The notes below the pieces were generated by a model that searched no databases, was not told where the DNA came from, and saw only the letters and a list, made by a program, of their open reading frames with translations. From the NCBI RefSeq assembly GCF_030269925.1, contig NC_085114.1, positions 12,356,001 through 12,420,000 on the forward strand: a stretch of 64,000 nucleotides of DNA, written 5' to 3'. The stretch is from Bombyx mori (Eukaryota > Arthropoda > Insecta > Lepidoptera > Bombycidae). Positions 42,141 through 54,135 of this stretch are shown here, piece after piece. Position 1 is the first letter of the stretch; each line of letters starts with the position of its first letter. The position numbers were made by a program, and so were the translations under genes.

Positions 42141-42471
42141 TCCCCAGTCTTTCACTACTGGACATAGGTCTATCCCGATTTATTGCTTGTCACTCTTAAA
42201 CAGCCCACTCAAGAGCGCCTATGCTTCAGCAATTGTCAGTTCTGCCGCACATACATATATCCAGCCCACTCCAGCTCGTTATGCTTGAGATTTATATATG
42301 TTGTGGATACTCAAAAGCCACTGACTACGAATCAAACTGCACCTATGAAAACTATAAAGCACCATAGTCAGTTTGGGAGTATTGTCAACGCGCGCGGGTA
42401 GGTACCGTTTTGTATATTTTCATCACGATCAGTCTGTAATATATGGGATTTTGGGTATAGGCCAGTTATAA
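42141..42471. other. Unique sequence
   Basis: Nothing recognised. Confidence 0.45.
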
Positions 42472-42917
42472 TCTATATATTAACACGTGAAGCAGAAACT
42501 TTGTACCCCTTTTTACGAAAATTGCGCGGACGGAGGAGTATGAAATTTCTCACACTTATAGAGAATATAGAGAAGGAATGCAGAATGCTAATTTTCTTTT
42601 AATTATTCTTTTACCGTACTTTAAATCAATAAACAACATTACACACACTACCATGTTTTTGACACACATACATACTTATATATATATACTTACTCTTTGT
42701 TTATTGTTAAACTTTTGTTATTGCTTAAAGTCTGTGGTCAAATAGAGAATAGGCTAATATTGTTTATTTTTAATATTATTTGTCTATAGTGTGGTCTTGA
42801 CGAAATCTGTGAATAAAAAAGTATAATAAATAGTCTTTGACAATAGAACTTTAATAATGTTCAAACTTATAATTTCAATTAATTATAGTCGAATTTCGAC
42901 TACTGCGGGACCACTAG
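42472..42917 (+). mobile_element. Helitron family H1 (complete)
   Basis: TCTATATATTAACACGTGAA to GTCGAATTTCGAC, GCGGGAC and CTAG, flanked by A and T. 446 bp; differs from the 4319 copy by substitutions and small insertions in the central ACACACACTACC region. Confidence 0.85.
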
Positions 42918-44585
42918 TTATAATAAAAATGAGACTTCGATGTCACATTTAAAAGTGCACTGAAATCGAAATAGATCGGAGCAATGTTTTAAATGTCGCT
43001 ATACCAGCGGTTCTCAAGTGTGTTGCGAGATTAAGAAATACGGTGCTTTCATATATATCCTGTGGCCCAAGAGAATTGAATTTCTAGAATATACAAAAGG
43101 CATATACACAACTGTTTACTAGATATTAACTATACGACCATGTTTAATAGTGTGTAATTTGATGAAACTACCTATCATCACTTCAATTATTAAAAAAAAG
43201 GCATCTAAGTATGTAATGGTGTCGCGAATTTGTGAAGAGTATTTAATTTTTAATGCGTCGCTGAGTAAAGAAGGTTGACAGCCGTTGCCCTAGAAGACAC
43301 ACGGCTCACCTGTCAAATTATTACCAGTACTCACTATGCAGTTACAACGAGCTACCTTAAGATAATTACTTCCAAATTTTAATTGTCCCAATGTTCCCAA
43401 AAAATAATAATATGTACATAAATATTTCATTATCAAGCACTACTGTTAACATATTTCAATGACCTTTTGATATATTCTAATTAAGAAACAAATATCATAT
43501 TCTAGTTTACCGTCGCTGGTTTTAATATAATATGATAAGATAAATTCGTTTCTTTTTGCATTTATCTGAAACACCTGTTCTATGTTAGGTATTTAAAAAA
43601 AAAATATGTTGCATTAAAAGTGTATATTTTTTTTAATTAGCGTATCAATCATTTGAAGAAGCTGCTATTCGAGACATTAATTTTTATAATTTACATTTTA
43701 AATAAAGTGAAGATTATATTCATTTGTTTATGATGAAACCAAAGGTGAATGATGATTTGTGGTTTTTTTTAAAAAAAAAAACGGTTTTTCCTGTTTGAAT
43801 ACGTGCACAGGTTCAAAATGTTAATTATTATCTTACGACTTTAATTGTTAATGAAATTGGAGAAAATCTATCGGTGGCGCTTTTACTGACAACGTACTCT
43901 ACGTACTACTACTACTATTGAGTATTCACGTCACAACTTTACCGTTCTGATATCTTTGTTTCCGGTAATTTCTTAGTGGGACGTGAGATGATACAAACAC
44001 TTATCTAAAATTAAAATAAAATTCGAGCAATAAAACATTGAAATGTTGTAACGAAGTGAAGATTATGGTTAGAATGTTTAGGTAAAAACAAAGAAATGGG
44101 GATTTTTTTAGGATACCCACGGAAAGAGAGATGCGGTTGTACTAATCTACAAAATACAGCCAAAACCAATTTATTTACACATGAATTAATATAATAATTA
44201 ACCTATCTAATATATCTAGGAATAATACATAATATAATGTAAGCAAATAAATTTCTGTTTATGCATAAAATAACATTTAATTTCCATATTAATTGCGTAT
44301 TAAGTCGTGTTTATTACTTTTTTTTTCCTAACCATCTACTCCAATTTGTTAGTATATTTTTCATTTAAATATTCTGTTATCTATATCTTTTTCATGCACT
44401 CAGAACGTAGTTCACATTATGTGCTCTGAATAGTAACAAAAATAATGAACTGAAGCTTCGCAACGTAACCATCTCAATTTTCATACTTAAAGATGTACTT
44501 AAAAAATTACGATGAGATAAATTAAAGAATTTATCGGAGCACTTTTTGATATCTTACTTAGATATCGACCCATTTTATTCCTCTA
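42918..44585. other. Mostly unique AT-rich sequence
   Basis: 43262-43370 (CAGCCGTTGCC, CACACGGCTCACCTG, AGTTACAACGAGCTACCTTAAG) may be a very old SINE-A-like relic. Otherwise nothing recognised. Confidence 0.45.
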
Positions 44586-44942
44586 TCACTTAGACTTAGA
44601 CGTCAGCCTTAGTGCACGATTTTTCGTGGGCGATGAGGGGGCAGAGGGTGCGGCGCCATGTGCCGGTGATGTGTAGTACAACAGTTTTTTATTAATTTGT
44701 GACATTTATACATAAGTGTACATTTAAATTAGTCTGGTGTTTTCCTCCATTCCTTATGTTGTTTCATGGTTGCTGATTGTTTTTAATTTTTTTTGTTTCT
44801 ATGCTTTTGTTTCTCTAGTGTTTTTAATTTGTTTATATTGGTGAGGACCTTTAATTGGCTTTTTGTTTCTATTATTTGTTATATAATTATACTTTGTTAG
44901 TTGGCTGTTGGTTCTCCTTGTATTAAATAAATAAATAAATAT
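44586..44942 (+). mobile_element. Possible LINE 3' end with (TAAA)n tail
   Basis: GC-rich start (GGGGGCAGAGGGTGCGGCGC) ending in a stop, followed by about 280 bp of T-rich sequence and TAAATAAATAAATAAAT at the end. A simple-repeat tail is usual in some LINE clades. No RT motif is visible, so this is tentative. Confidence 0.35.
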
Positions 44943-47170
44943 CACTCCAACTTAACTTCGATCTCTCCAACGATTCTTTCACAGCCTTTAAATCCAGAAC
45001 TCTTTCATTTGTCGCTTTATCGCTTTACAAACGAATTTCTAACAACAAATACGTCTGGAGCTCTTTTGATATTTCGCTTTGCCGCCTCGGAAAAGCCTAA
45101 TTTTGATCACGAGTAGTTACGCTCAGCCATCACGCGTGATTAACATATATAAACTTGTTTCGTTTTGATGTCTCGAACTGTCAAACACACATAGTGAAAT
45201 ATAGTTTATGCGTCCTGCTCGTAATGATTTCCGCTAAGCAAATCACATCTCGTATTATACAAATTCGTCAATGACAGTTTTAAGGTTAACGTTTCAATAG
45301 GAACGTTTTGGTAATCGATCACTGTAGTAGGGATCTTGAGTAATAGGCCAAGTTCAAAAAGACGAAGTTCTCTTTTAGTGATTATGAGCCATACAGTTTT
45401 TTGGAACGAAGTTCCTTATGCGGACGATGCGCAGGGGTACCTTAACCGAGAAAAAAAGGTCCGTAACGTAAGATTTTTATTAGCAATGCACACGGTGTAC
45501 GACTTAACTTTGTAATAACGTACAAAAAATAACATATTTATTTATCATTCATTGACCACGATCTCAGATCGTTCGTTGGCGCAATACACTAACTCTTATG
45601 CAAACAACGGTGAACGAAGTGTATCACAATAAGTTCGCACGTTACCGAATGACCGTGAGTTGTTGCGAAATCTCCAGTTTTATTTTCTTTATACCTCGAA
45701 TAGAACCTAAAATTAATATTTTTATAATAAGGAACTTCGTTCCTATCCGGTGTCCCACGACACCACACATCATACATACATAAATGCGATGTTGTCATTT
45801 CGTTGTCATCAATTTAACTTCAGTCTTAATTTCAACAGCTCCGTGAGTTCGTCGCGATTAAACGTCAATTAGATTAATGTCGCAAGAGGTCATAAATAAC
45901 CGAACGGTCTAACTAGATATAGCCGGATTGATCCAGTTTCATAAATCGCGCTAACGACATCGTGTTCGACGCCATCATGACACATGGCGCCCTTAAGTTG
46001 AGAACTTACGTCTCATTTACATCGCTCCTCGTAAATAAATGGAACGCGGAATCGATTTTAATATTTTATGCGGATAATTTGACTATCGAAGTAAGAACGC
46101 GCCACAAAAATATCTGGCTAATTTCACCTCGATGATGATCTTTTAGAATAATCTTCTATTCGCATTTTCTGCATGGCGTAACTGATATGCAATTGACTAT
46201 TAAGCCAATCGATTTACACGATTGTTTTAAGCCTAGTGTTTTTTTTTCTTATATTTTCACAATAAAAAACGACATATAACTGCTTATAAAACACGAAATG
46301 AGTTCAACGACTTGACACACACGCACTTTTGTGCAACCCGCCGAAGGTTGCTTAGGCATTCTGGTCAGTGACAAGTGCTGACACTTGCTGACCTCGATCT
46401 GACCTGTGCCTGCAGTTAGGTAAATGACCTGCGTATAAATATGGAGCAATACCATTTGTATGGACGACCGTCTTGGAATAGCAATTGTGAATGTGGAATG
46501 CTCTCTAATCCGGAGGCATTAACGGGAGTCGAAGAATAAGTAAGGATTAAACTATGTATTTAAATTTAAAATTTCTAATCAATTTTTTTCGAAATCTAAT
46601 AAATAAAAATCAACTTTAATTGAGAACTATTTAATTTGAAATCGAATGAGATTTAAAAATAATTCATCAAAATTATTTAATATATTTATTGACTCATTTT
46701 TCGAATCTACACAGGTGGGTAATACCTGGTGATATATTCTGATTTACAATAAATATATCATAACTACTGCAACGTGTATGCTGGTGCCGACTCTGTGAAC
46801 TAAGATTAGTCTTATTTTTACGGTATTCGCGAGGTATAGACTTAGTTAAAAGTACTTTTACGGATTAATTTCGCGTTTTTCAAACTATCTCAAACCGTAA
46901 AAGTAGTTTTATCCTTTAGACCGTAATGCTTGACTGCTTTGCAAAAATATACCACCGAGTAGTATCTAAAGGCTTAGAAAATCCCCTACAACCAGTGACT
47001 TAACGGTAACTTAAAGGAAAATGCTACAATATCTACATCCGAGTAGCCGAGAATGGCAGTATCGATTTTTCTACACTGAAATCCACAACTAAATTAAGAA
47101 ACTGGAAAAGCGCGTCGGAAGCGAAAACAGGGACTTAAGCATCTTAACAACACGGGTTATTTTTTAATAT
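44943..47170. other. Unique sequence with a 17-bp inverted pair
   Basis: GGAACGAAGTTCCTTAT (45403-45419) recurs inverted at 45727-45743, 340 bp apart; each is itself nearly palindromic. These could be subterminal repeats of a small DNA transposon. No gene found in 2.2 kb. Confidence 0.45.
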
Positions 47171-47404
47171 ACAGGGTGTCCCAGAACTCGACGTCAAGCC
47201 GAAACGGGGTGACAGGATTGATTGTAACCATCATGAGAAAAATCAGAAAAAAATCTATCCCATGCAGTTTGGAAATTATGGGCATTTAAAAAAAAAACCT
47301 AGAAATTTGATCAAACTGTAACCATTTTTCGGTTATTGTCGTTAATTTTTATTACTTTTGTTCATTTAAACTTTGGAACCGTAGCCCTAAATAACACACT
47401 TTCG
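47171..47404. mobile_element. Possible DNA-transposon terminus
   Basis: Begins TACAGGGTGTCCCAGAACTC, a start I associate with dispersed insect repeats, and continues with CGAAACGGGGTGACAGGATT. The other end is not found; the SINE-A copy at 47405 sits against it. Confidence 0.35.
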
Positions 47405-47660
47405 TACTGGTGGTAGGACCGCTTGTGTGTCCGCGCGGGTGGGTACCACCACCCTGCCTATTTCTACCGTGAAGCAGTAATGCGTTTCAGTTTGAAGGGT
47501 GGGGCAGCCGTTGTAACTATACTTGAGACCTTAGAACTTGTCTCGGGGTGGGTGGCGCATTTACGTTGTAGATGTCTATGGGCTCCAGTAACCACTTAAT
47601 ACCAGGTGGGCTGTGAGCTCGTCCACCCATCTAAGCAATAAAAAAAAAAATAAAAAAAAA
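47405..47660 (+). mobile_element. SINE-A short form, plus strand
   Basis: TACTGGTGGTAGGACCGCTT to CTAAGCAAT plus an A-rich tail of about 24 bases (A10-T-A9-T). The long clean tail and low divergence suggest a young insertion. Confidence 0.9.
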
Positions 47661-48132
47661 TAACATTTCTAGAATTAGATATTGTCTCGTATGTATACAT
47701 TGTTACAACGTAAGTACGGACGGGCACACACGTAACTGTAGCTCATTACAGTTGACAATAGAATTGGGCACCAGTCCCGTGAAATTACATTTTTTTTTAA
47801 ATACTCTTAGATAGCATCGCTCTATGACTTCTTTGCCTTTGAACTTTTGTGTTATTGACTTCTCGAAAGGGGGAACGGAATATTTAAAGTTACCGGCAAA
47901 ATGTTTTTAAGCAATGGTTAAGTTTAAAGTCTGTTTGTATGTGTTTTTTTTCTCCAAAATATCAATTCGTAACTAGAGTTTTATTTAACATTGAATAATA
48001 TACGCCAATAAAAAAAATTGAGGTGTTATACAAAAAAATAAATTCGTGTAAACTCGTAGTGCGCCAGAAACATTTAATTATCAGACGAGATCACAGTTTG
48101 TCTGGCAATTCTTATACCTTTAAACAAGCAAT
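47661..48132. other. Unique sequence
   Basis: Nothing recognised. Confidence 0.5.
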
Positions 48133-48406
48133 TCTTGTATATATATATGATCTGAATCTCGGAAACGGCTCCAACGATTTTCATAAAATATAGTATACAG
48201 GGGATTTCGGGGGCGATAAATCGATTTAGCTACGATTTATTTTCAGAAAGTGTTGTTTTATTCACGTTTTCAATAATCAACTCTTCCCGACATCTATTGG
48301 CGAATAATAATACTATTTTTCTTAATTGAGGGCAACTAACCGCTTTAGAGACGCGACAAGGTGGCGTTATCAAAAAAAAACCAAGCAAAGCTCGGTCATC
48401 ATCTAG
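48133..48406 (+). mobile_element. Helitron-like element, family H7
   Basis: TATATATGATCTGAATCTCG, AACGGCTCCAACGATTTTCA, the 3' hairpin CCAAGC/AAA/GCTCGG, then seven bases and CTAG. The base after CTAG is C, not T, and the 5' end is uncertain, so the assignment rests on the 3' structure. Confidence 0.55.
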
Positions 48407-48574
48407 CTATGATTAAATATCGAAATTATATAGAACTGTCAAAAACGATAACTTGACAAATATGCATAGTGACAATACAAACTAATTAAAATTTGTTCAT
48501 TTTCACACCAAAGCGAATTGTGATAAGCATTGGCTGTTTTCTTGCGCGATTGACTTCGATAATCTTTGAACTTA

Positions 48575-49052
48575 TCTATATATTAATACGTGAAGCAAAA
48601 ACTTTGTACACCTTTTTACGAAAATTGCGCGGACGGAGGAGTATGAAATTTCCCACACTTATAGAGAATATAGAGAAGGAGTGCAAAATGTTAATATTTT
48701 TTTTAATTATGCATAAAAAATACATTAAATCTATAAAAAGAAACATTACACACACTACCATGTATTTGACACAAACACGCATGCATACCTACTATTTGCT
48801 TATTGTCAAAATTTTCTTATTGCTTTTACGAGTAGCCTGTGGCCAAATTGAGAATAGATTAAATATTGTTTGTCTTTATTAATATTTGTCTAAAGTATAC
48901 ATAGTTTTAGCGGAATCTGTGATTAAATAAGTATAATATGTAGTCTTTGAAAATAGAATCATAATAATGTACAAACTTATAACTTAATATTATAATAATT
49001 ATTATAATTTCACTTAATTATAGTCGAATTTCGACTACCGGAGCATCACTAG
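48575..49052 (+). mobile_element. Helitron family H1 (complete)
   Basis: TCTATATATTAATACGTGAA to GTCGAATTTCGAC ... CATCACTAG, flanked by A and T. Longer than other copies because of extra TATAATAATTATTATAATTT near the 3' end. A 129-codon open frame overlapping its start is incidental. Confidence 0.85.
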
Positions 49053-49607
49053 TATGTATAATTATTTAAGTCGAGAGGGATGTGTAATCCGTAACACCAG
49101 CATCTACAGCTGATTGTTCTCCAAAACCTGTATTTTAGAATCCAATCATCGAGATCGAATTATTCGTTTGATAACAGCGGTATTGCCATTTATGTACTGT
49201 ATACATTTTTTTAGTTTTTTTTAAGGAAATTCTGTATACTTTAGTGCTATATTAAAATGGAAATACAGTGTACTTTCGAGTACAAACAAAATAATCGTTT
49301 TGATATAATTACGAGATTGGACCCATTAATTTTGATCCGATAAATAAATAAATTAAAATTATAATTGCGGACCTTGATTAAGTGATGCAATACCGTTACA
49401 TTTAACGACCCGTTTTGTATGTCATACATTTTGGGTTCGTAACTTCGGTCGGCGGGTTCGATTCGGCCAATCAAAGTACGTGGGCCGCACTCAGGGATTC
49501 GGCTACTATTAAGCCCCCCAAACAAAGCTAGAATACACATTTTTTAACATCACTTAGTTGTTAGTGGATAATCTCACAAAATCTTTGACAAATTAAATTG
49601 CAACGAG
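49053..49607. other. Unique sequence
   Basis: A minus-strand open frame of 97 codons (49247-49540) ends the segment; its N-terminal third (SSRIPECGPRTLIGRIEPAD) reads like real coding sequence but I cannot place it. Confidence 0.4.
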
Positions 49608-49725
49608 TTTTTTTTTATTGCCCTTGTAAACAGACGAGCATACGGCCCATCTGATGGTGAATGGCTACCGTCGCCCATGGATTTCAGCAATGCCAGGGGC
49701 AGAGCCAAGCCGCTGCCTATCGTTG
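49608..49725 (-). mobile_element. SINE-G copy, minus strand
   Basis: TTTTTTTTATTGCCCTTGTA, GACGAGCATACGGCCCATCT, GATGGTGAATGGCTACCGTC and AATGCCAGGGGCAGAGCCAA. Confidence 0.78.
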
Positions 49726-50357
49726 TATCAAGACTTTATTCTTTGTCACTTACATAGATGGACGAGTTTATGTCCAACATGGTGTTGAACAACGCAACTG
49801 GTGCTATCCGCCTAGAGATATGACGTCAGAGACTCTATTCTAAAAACGGCTGCAATAGGCAAGATGATCTTCCTCAGTCGTCAAAGACCTTCGTTTCGTT
49901 TTCTTGCAAAGCATTTGTACGATAAGAAATTTACCTGCAATATTGTTGATTTCCGTAAACGGTGCTATGTGCTTATCATCAGGTAGACCGTCGGCTCGCA
50001 TACCTACAAGGGCAATAAAAATCAAACTGTTTTAGGTTATCTAATAGGTTATCATTTAACTCTAATATGGCCAAGAGACAGTATTTAGGATTTAAAAAAA
50101 AAAGATCCACTCGCAAACAACAAACAGAAACAAATCAAAGTTTCTCAATGTTGAACTTTGAAAGTGAGACTAAATTTGATTAGCACCTAAATATTTATTT
50201 TAATTTTATTATTAGTAGAGGTATGAAGGTTCGCGTTAATCAATCACTTTATAAATATGTAAATAGCATTATCGTAATTAAAAATGTATAGTTTAAGAAA
50301 CCTGTCAACGAAAAACATTAATTTAATTGAAATATTTGAATTGTTTGATGAATTTCT
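49726..50357. other. Unique sequence
   Basis: GATGGACGAGTTTATGTCCAACATGGTGTT at 49760 faintly resembles the tail side of SINE-A. Otherwise nothing recognised. Confidence 0.4.
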
Positions 50358-50617
50358 TACGCACACTACCATGTATTTGACACAACACATATATTATTTT
50401 AAACTCTTTGTATATTATCAAACTTTAGTTATTGTTTAAATTTCATGGGCAAATTGAGAATAGATTAATATTATTTGTTTTTAATATTATCTGTCTTGGT
50501 GAAATCTGTGATTATAGAAGTACGTACATATAGTCTTGGACAAAACAACTATAATAATGTTCAAACTTATAATTTCAATGAATTATAGTCGAATTTCGAC
50601 TACTGAGGGACCATTAC
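50358..50617 (+). mobile_element. Helitron family H1, 3' part
   Basis: ACGCACACTACCATGTATTT through GTCGAATTTCGACTAC; the terminal CTAG is mutated (ATTACT). The 5' 150 bases are missing. Confidence 0.75.
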
Positions 50618-50940
50618 TTATTATTATAATAATTGTAATCCCGAATACAACCCTGGTGGTACAGTTCACATTACTTTCGCTCTGATTTTTCACGACTTCT
50701 ATAAGCGGTGTCGTATCGGCGTGCTTATGCTCGTAATGCTCTTGTTTCGCGGTGCACTTTCAAAAAGCGACCATCGACAACTCCGAGAAACACGTCAATA
50801 TTTAAACGTTAATACATTCACTTAATTAAACGCGGAAGGGTTTGATGTTTTCTTACCTTGTTTGTACCGAGTAAAATGACACCTAGACCTGGATATCGGA
50901 TTGAGGAAATGAATTTATTGTTCGTGTTCTCTCTCTGTTT
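50618..50940. other. Unique sequence
   Basis: Nothing recognised. Confidence 0.45.
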
Positions 50941-50991
50941 TACCGGTGGTAGGACATCTTGTGAGTCCGCGCGGGTAAGTACCACCACCCT

Positions 50992-52205
50992 TTTTTTTTT
51001 TTTTAACGCTGGGGAATCCAATTACGGATACCCGGTCGAGGGGGGTAACGGACCGGGTTATGTCGGACTCCGCCGCCTCCTGAGAGGAAGAAAGGGAAAA
51101 GAGAAGGGCCGAGGTCCTTCACCTCCCCCAATTTCTCACAGGAGACTACGCCTTAAAAAAGGCGCGCGAAGCACTTGCCCCGCAGAACGACTACCGACTA
51201 AACCCCATCGAGCCCCACCACTCCGACTCCACGAAACGCACGGTACCGCACAGTGCGCGCCGAAGGCTCGCCGTCGCCGGTACCCATCCTGTTAATAGGA
51301 CGACACTCCATCCCTGGGAAAATCCCGCAGGACGTCGTCTCGGAGACACACCGTGAGCGGTGCACAGGAGCTACCTTGCGCCGCCTCACCACCGGACCAA
51401 CAGCCGAGTACCGGGCACCCCCGCACCCGGCACCCGACAGCCCCTACGGAAGATGAACGGGAGCTTCACGCCCGTGCCGCCCACTCCGCCTTCTTCGCTG
51501 AGAAGCCGAAGAGGGATCCCACTCCCTTTCGCGCTCCTCAGCCTCACGGAACGCCATGACCAGGTCGCAAAACCTGGTCATGGCCTCCCAAGACTTCTGG
51601 TCCTCTAGCATGCGGGCGATGACAGCCCGCAAGGAGAGGTCTCTCCCCAGCACCGCGATGAGGTCTCGCCGCGGGCACTCCCAACGCGGAAACGCTTCGA
51701 GTGCGTGCTGAGCGTCATCGTCCGGATGCCCACACTGGTGCCAACCCGGATGTGGCTCTCTCCTGCAGACCTTCCACAGGTACCTCCCGAAGCAACCATG
51801 CCCCGAGAGGACCTGCGTTAGGTGGAAGGAGAGCACGCCGTGTCGTCTATCTGACCATGCCTCCAGCACGGGCACCAGAGCCTCGAGGGTGCGTCGGCGA
51901 GTGACTGAAGTTTGGCCAAGCTCCTCCAGCAACCGCTCCCTCCACTTGGCGTACGCCAGATGATGCGCAGCACGCCTCCACCGACCGACACCCGACGGGC
52001 CGGGCGTCCATCCCCGACTCAGGGACTGTGTTCTGCGCCGGTATACCGCAGCTGCTACCTCAGCCTCGAGATCCCAAGGAAGGGAACCGGCGAGGGCGCA
52101 GGCGACCTCCCGAGAGATCGTACGGTACCCCCTGATGACCCTCACCGCGAGTACCCGCTGCGCTCGTAGCAGCAAAGCTGCATTGCGCGCAGAGGGTGCG
52201 GGCGA
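50992..52205 (-). mobile_element. 5'-truncated R1-like LINE in SINE-A
   Basis: T(13-14) at 50991-51004 is the poly(A) of a minus-strand insertion. The 15-bp duplication AAGTACCACCACCCT occurs at 50977-50991 and 52206-52220. About 1.2 kb remains: the end of ORF2 and a 3' UTR of about 440 bp carrying a perfect-looking CCCGGTCGAGGGGGGTAACG block also present at 22113-22291. It is much more GC-rich than the surroundings. Confidence 0.85.
51444..52205 (-). pseudogene. LINE ORF2 C-terminal part, about 253 codons
   Basis: An open frame runs from the truncation point to a stop at 51444. The Met at its start lies in the flanking SINE and is not a LINE codon. Residues 15-60 (LLRAQRVLAVRVIRGYRTIS) follow the RT domain in R1/Jockey-group LINEs; residues 130-150 (LSFHLTQVLSGHGCFGRYL) are the usual conserved block before the C-terminal zinc knuckle. 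In the knuckle the pattern C-x2-C-x8-H-x4-C reads W-HQ-C...H-ALEA-F, so two of four zinc ligands are lost. The intact protein would be a cytoplasmic/nuclear endonuclease-RT; this fragment lacks both catalytic domains. Confidence 0.78.
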
Positions 52206-52483
52206 AAGTACCACCACCCTGCTTATTTCTGCCGTGAAGCAGTAATGCGTTTCGGTCTGAAGGGTGGGGAAGCCGTTGTAACTATACTGAGATCTTAGAA
52301 CTTATATCTCAAGGTGGGTGGCGCATTTACGTTGTAGATGTCTATGGGCTCCAGTAACCACTTAACACCAGGTGGGCTGTGAGCTCGTCCACGCATCTGA
52401 GCAGTTAAAAAAAATGTCGTATATTAAATCAAGAGTTAGGCACGAGAAAGCTGTACGCGCGTCGGATGCCGCATTTGTGCAAA

Positions 52484-52538
52484 TGCGGCACCCACTTTGA
52501 GATATAAGTTCTAAGGTATCAATATACCTATAGTTACA
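52484..52538 (-). mobile_element. SINE-A fragment, minus strand
   Basis: TGCGGCACCCACTTTGAGAT and ATAAGTTCTAAGGTATCAAT; no tail or head. A short inverted pair GCATTTGTGC/GCACAAATGC-type lies just to its left. Confidence 0.7.
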
Positions 52539-52589
52539 GTGTAGAAATATATTACTTTCGTAATTGCTGGTGGCAAGGCACATTATTCG

Positions 52590-52765
52590 GGGGCGAGTCC
52601 ACTGCGGTCCGGTGTATTCGAAGATCTTTGAACCGCCAGATCTGGAAGCGCATTGCCAGGAAGGCCTTCCTCAAAAGCATTAGGGACCTAACAAAGGCTT
52701 TTACGTGTACATTGTCAGCGCAACCACAACCACTCTGACAAAACTGTCCAACTAAGAAGAAGGGG
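52590..52765 (+). pseudogene. LINE ORF2 3' end fragment
   Basis: NRQIWKRIARKAFLKSIRD in one frame, then CAACCACAACCACTCTGACA and CCAACTAAGAAGAAGGGGG. Same LINE type as 38970-39172. Very short and broken. Confidence 0.65.
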
Positions 52766-53432
52766 GCATTATAAGTCTGCAAGGGTAAGTAGGTAGACAG
52801 CCGCGAGACTGTCAAGTCCGGTTTGAATGGTAGGGCAGTCGTTAATACAATTTTATTGTGACAACCAATAAACTAGTGACACAAATTCATAATTATACTG
52901 AATTTATCCCTATCACTGTTTTATTTTAAGCAAAACCATAGACTCACAAAACACAAATGCCTATATAGAAACATTTCAATCAAACCGCGAAGCAATATTC
53001 TATTTTTAAACGCTACAATGTATTTATTCTCGGGCTGTGAAACGTTAGGTACGTCGAGAATCGATGGTCCAGAACACGCGATCTGAAGGTATGTCTCGAC
53101 TCACCGATATACATTTTTTTTTAAATTTCGATCAAAACCAGTTCGGAGAGCAAACGAAATTCGAACGAACGTAAAAAAAAAAAAATTAAGTTGTCGATCA
53201 TTCGGGTTCTGTATTGGCCAATAAAAGCGCTAATTGAGATAATAATTTTGAATTTAATTATTTTAGTAGAATCTTGTGGTTTTGGTGTGCGATGTCATTT
53301 TACGATTTCATGTTTCCTTTTTACATGTCGCAAAAAAGCCGATATCTTCATTATTTTTGACATATTGGGCGTATGGTGAGTGTCGTAGCATGAGATTGCG
53401 CAGCACGCAACTTTATGACAGCTCCCACAAAT
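52766..53432. other. Unique sequence; SINE-like relic at its start
   Basis: 52780-52850 (GGTAAGTAGGTAGACAGCCG, GGTTTGAATGGTAGGGCAGT) is a decayed SINE-A-like middle. A short A run at 53173-53185. Otherwise nothing recognised. Confidence 0.45.
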
Positions 53433-53775
53433 CTTTTTTTTTATTGCTTAAATGGGTGGACGAGCTCACAGCCCACCTGGTATTAAGTGGTTACTGGAGC
53501 CCACAGACATCTACAACGTAAATGCGCCACCCACCTTGAGTTATAAGTTCTAAGGTCTCAAGTATATTTACAACGGTTACCCTTTAAACCGAAACGCATG
53601 ACTGCTTCACGGCACAAATAGGCAGGGTGGTGGTACCTACCCGCGTGAATTCACATGAGGTCCTACCACCAGTAAATACGTAAATTATAATTTTGCGGGT
53701 TTTAATTTTTATCACACGATGTTATTCCTTCACCGTGGAAGTCTATCGCGAACATTTGTTGAGTACGTATTTCAT
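53433..53775 (-). mobile_element. SINE-A, 5'-truncated, minus strand
   Basis: T(8), GCTTAAATGGGTGGACG, the body including the TTATAATTTTGCGGGTTTTA region, ending at GAGTACGTATTTCAT. It extends further into the head side than the short form but stops before the B box. Confidence 0.9.
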
Positions 53776-54135
53776 TTATATTTATCATAATTAAAAAGTT
53801 AATGGTACATGTATCTGGAAACATTTCAGTTTGTTTTTGCACTAATATTTGGTGACCAATGCGTTCAATACACATTTATTATAAGCCTTAAGTTACTGTT
53901 GAATTGGTGTCATCACATATTAGAATATACTACATTAGAATATACTTACAACAGGAAACTGAAGTCTACGCCTACAAAAATTCAAACTTTCAGTGTATTC
54001 AATTTAAATCGTGAACATTAAAATATATTTGAATTAATTAATTAAACTCAGTATTGTCATTTGTAACATTACTAGAATTTGTTCGGTAATTGTCAATTTC
54101 AAAGATTTTCATTAAACTTCGTATTAGTAAAATCA
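53776..54135. other. AT-rich unique sequence
   Basis: Contains a 15-bp local repeat (TTAGAATATACT.ACA at 53927 and 53941). Nothing else. Confidence 0.45.

Larger units (their letters stand above)
50941..52418 (+). mobile_element. SINE-A short form split by a LINE
   Basis: Left part 50941-50991 starts TACCGGTGGTAGGACATCTT; right part 52206-52418 resumes CTTATTTCTGCCGTGAAGCA and ends GAGCAGTT plus A(8). Both parts share AAGTACCACCACCCT at the join, the target duplication of the LINE. Confidence 0.9.

Noticed and set aside
51253..51608. Several plus-strand open frames rich in Pro/Arg
   Set aside because: They are antisense to the GC-rich LINE ORF2 and its 3' UTR.
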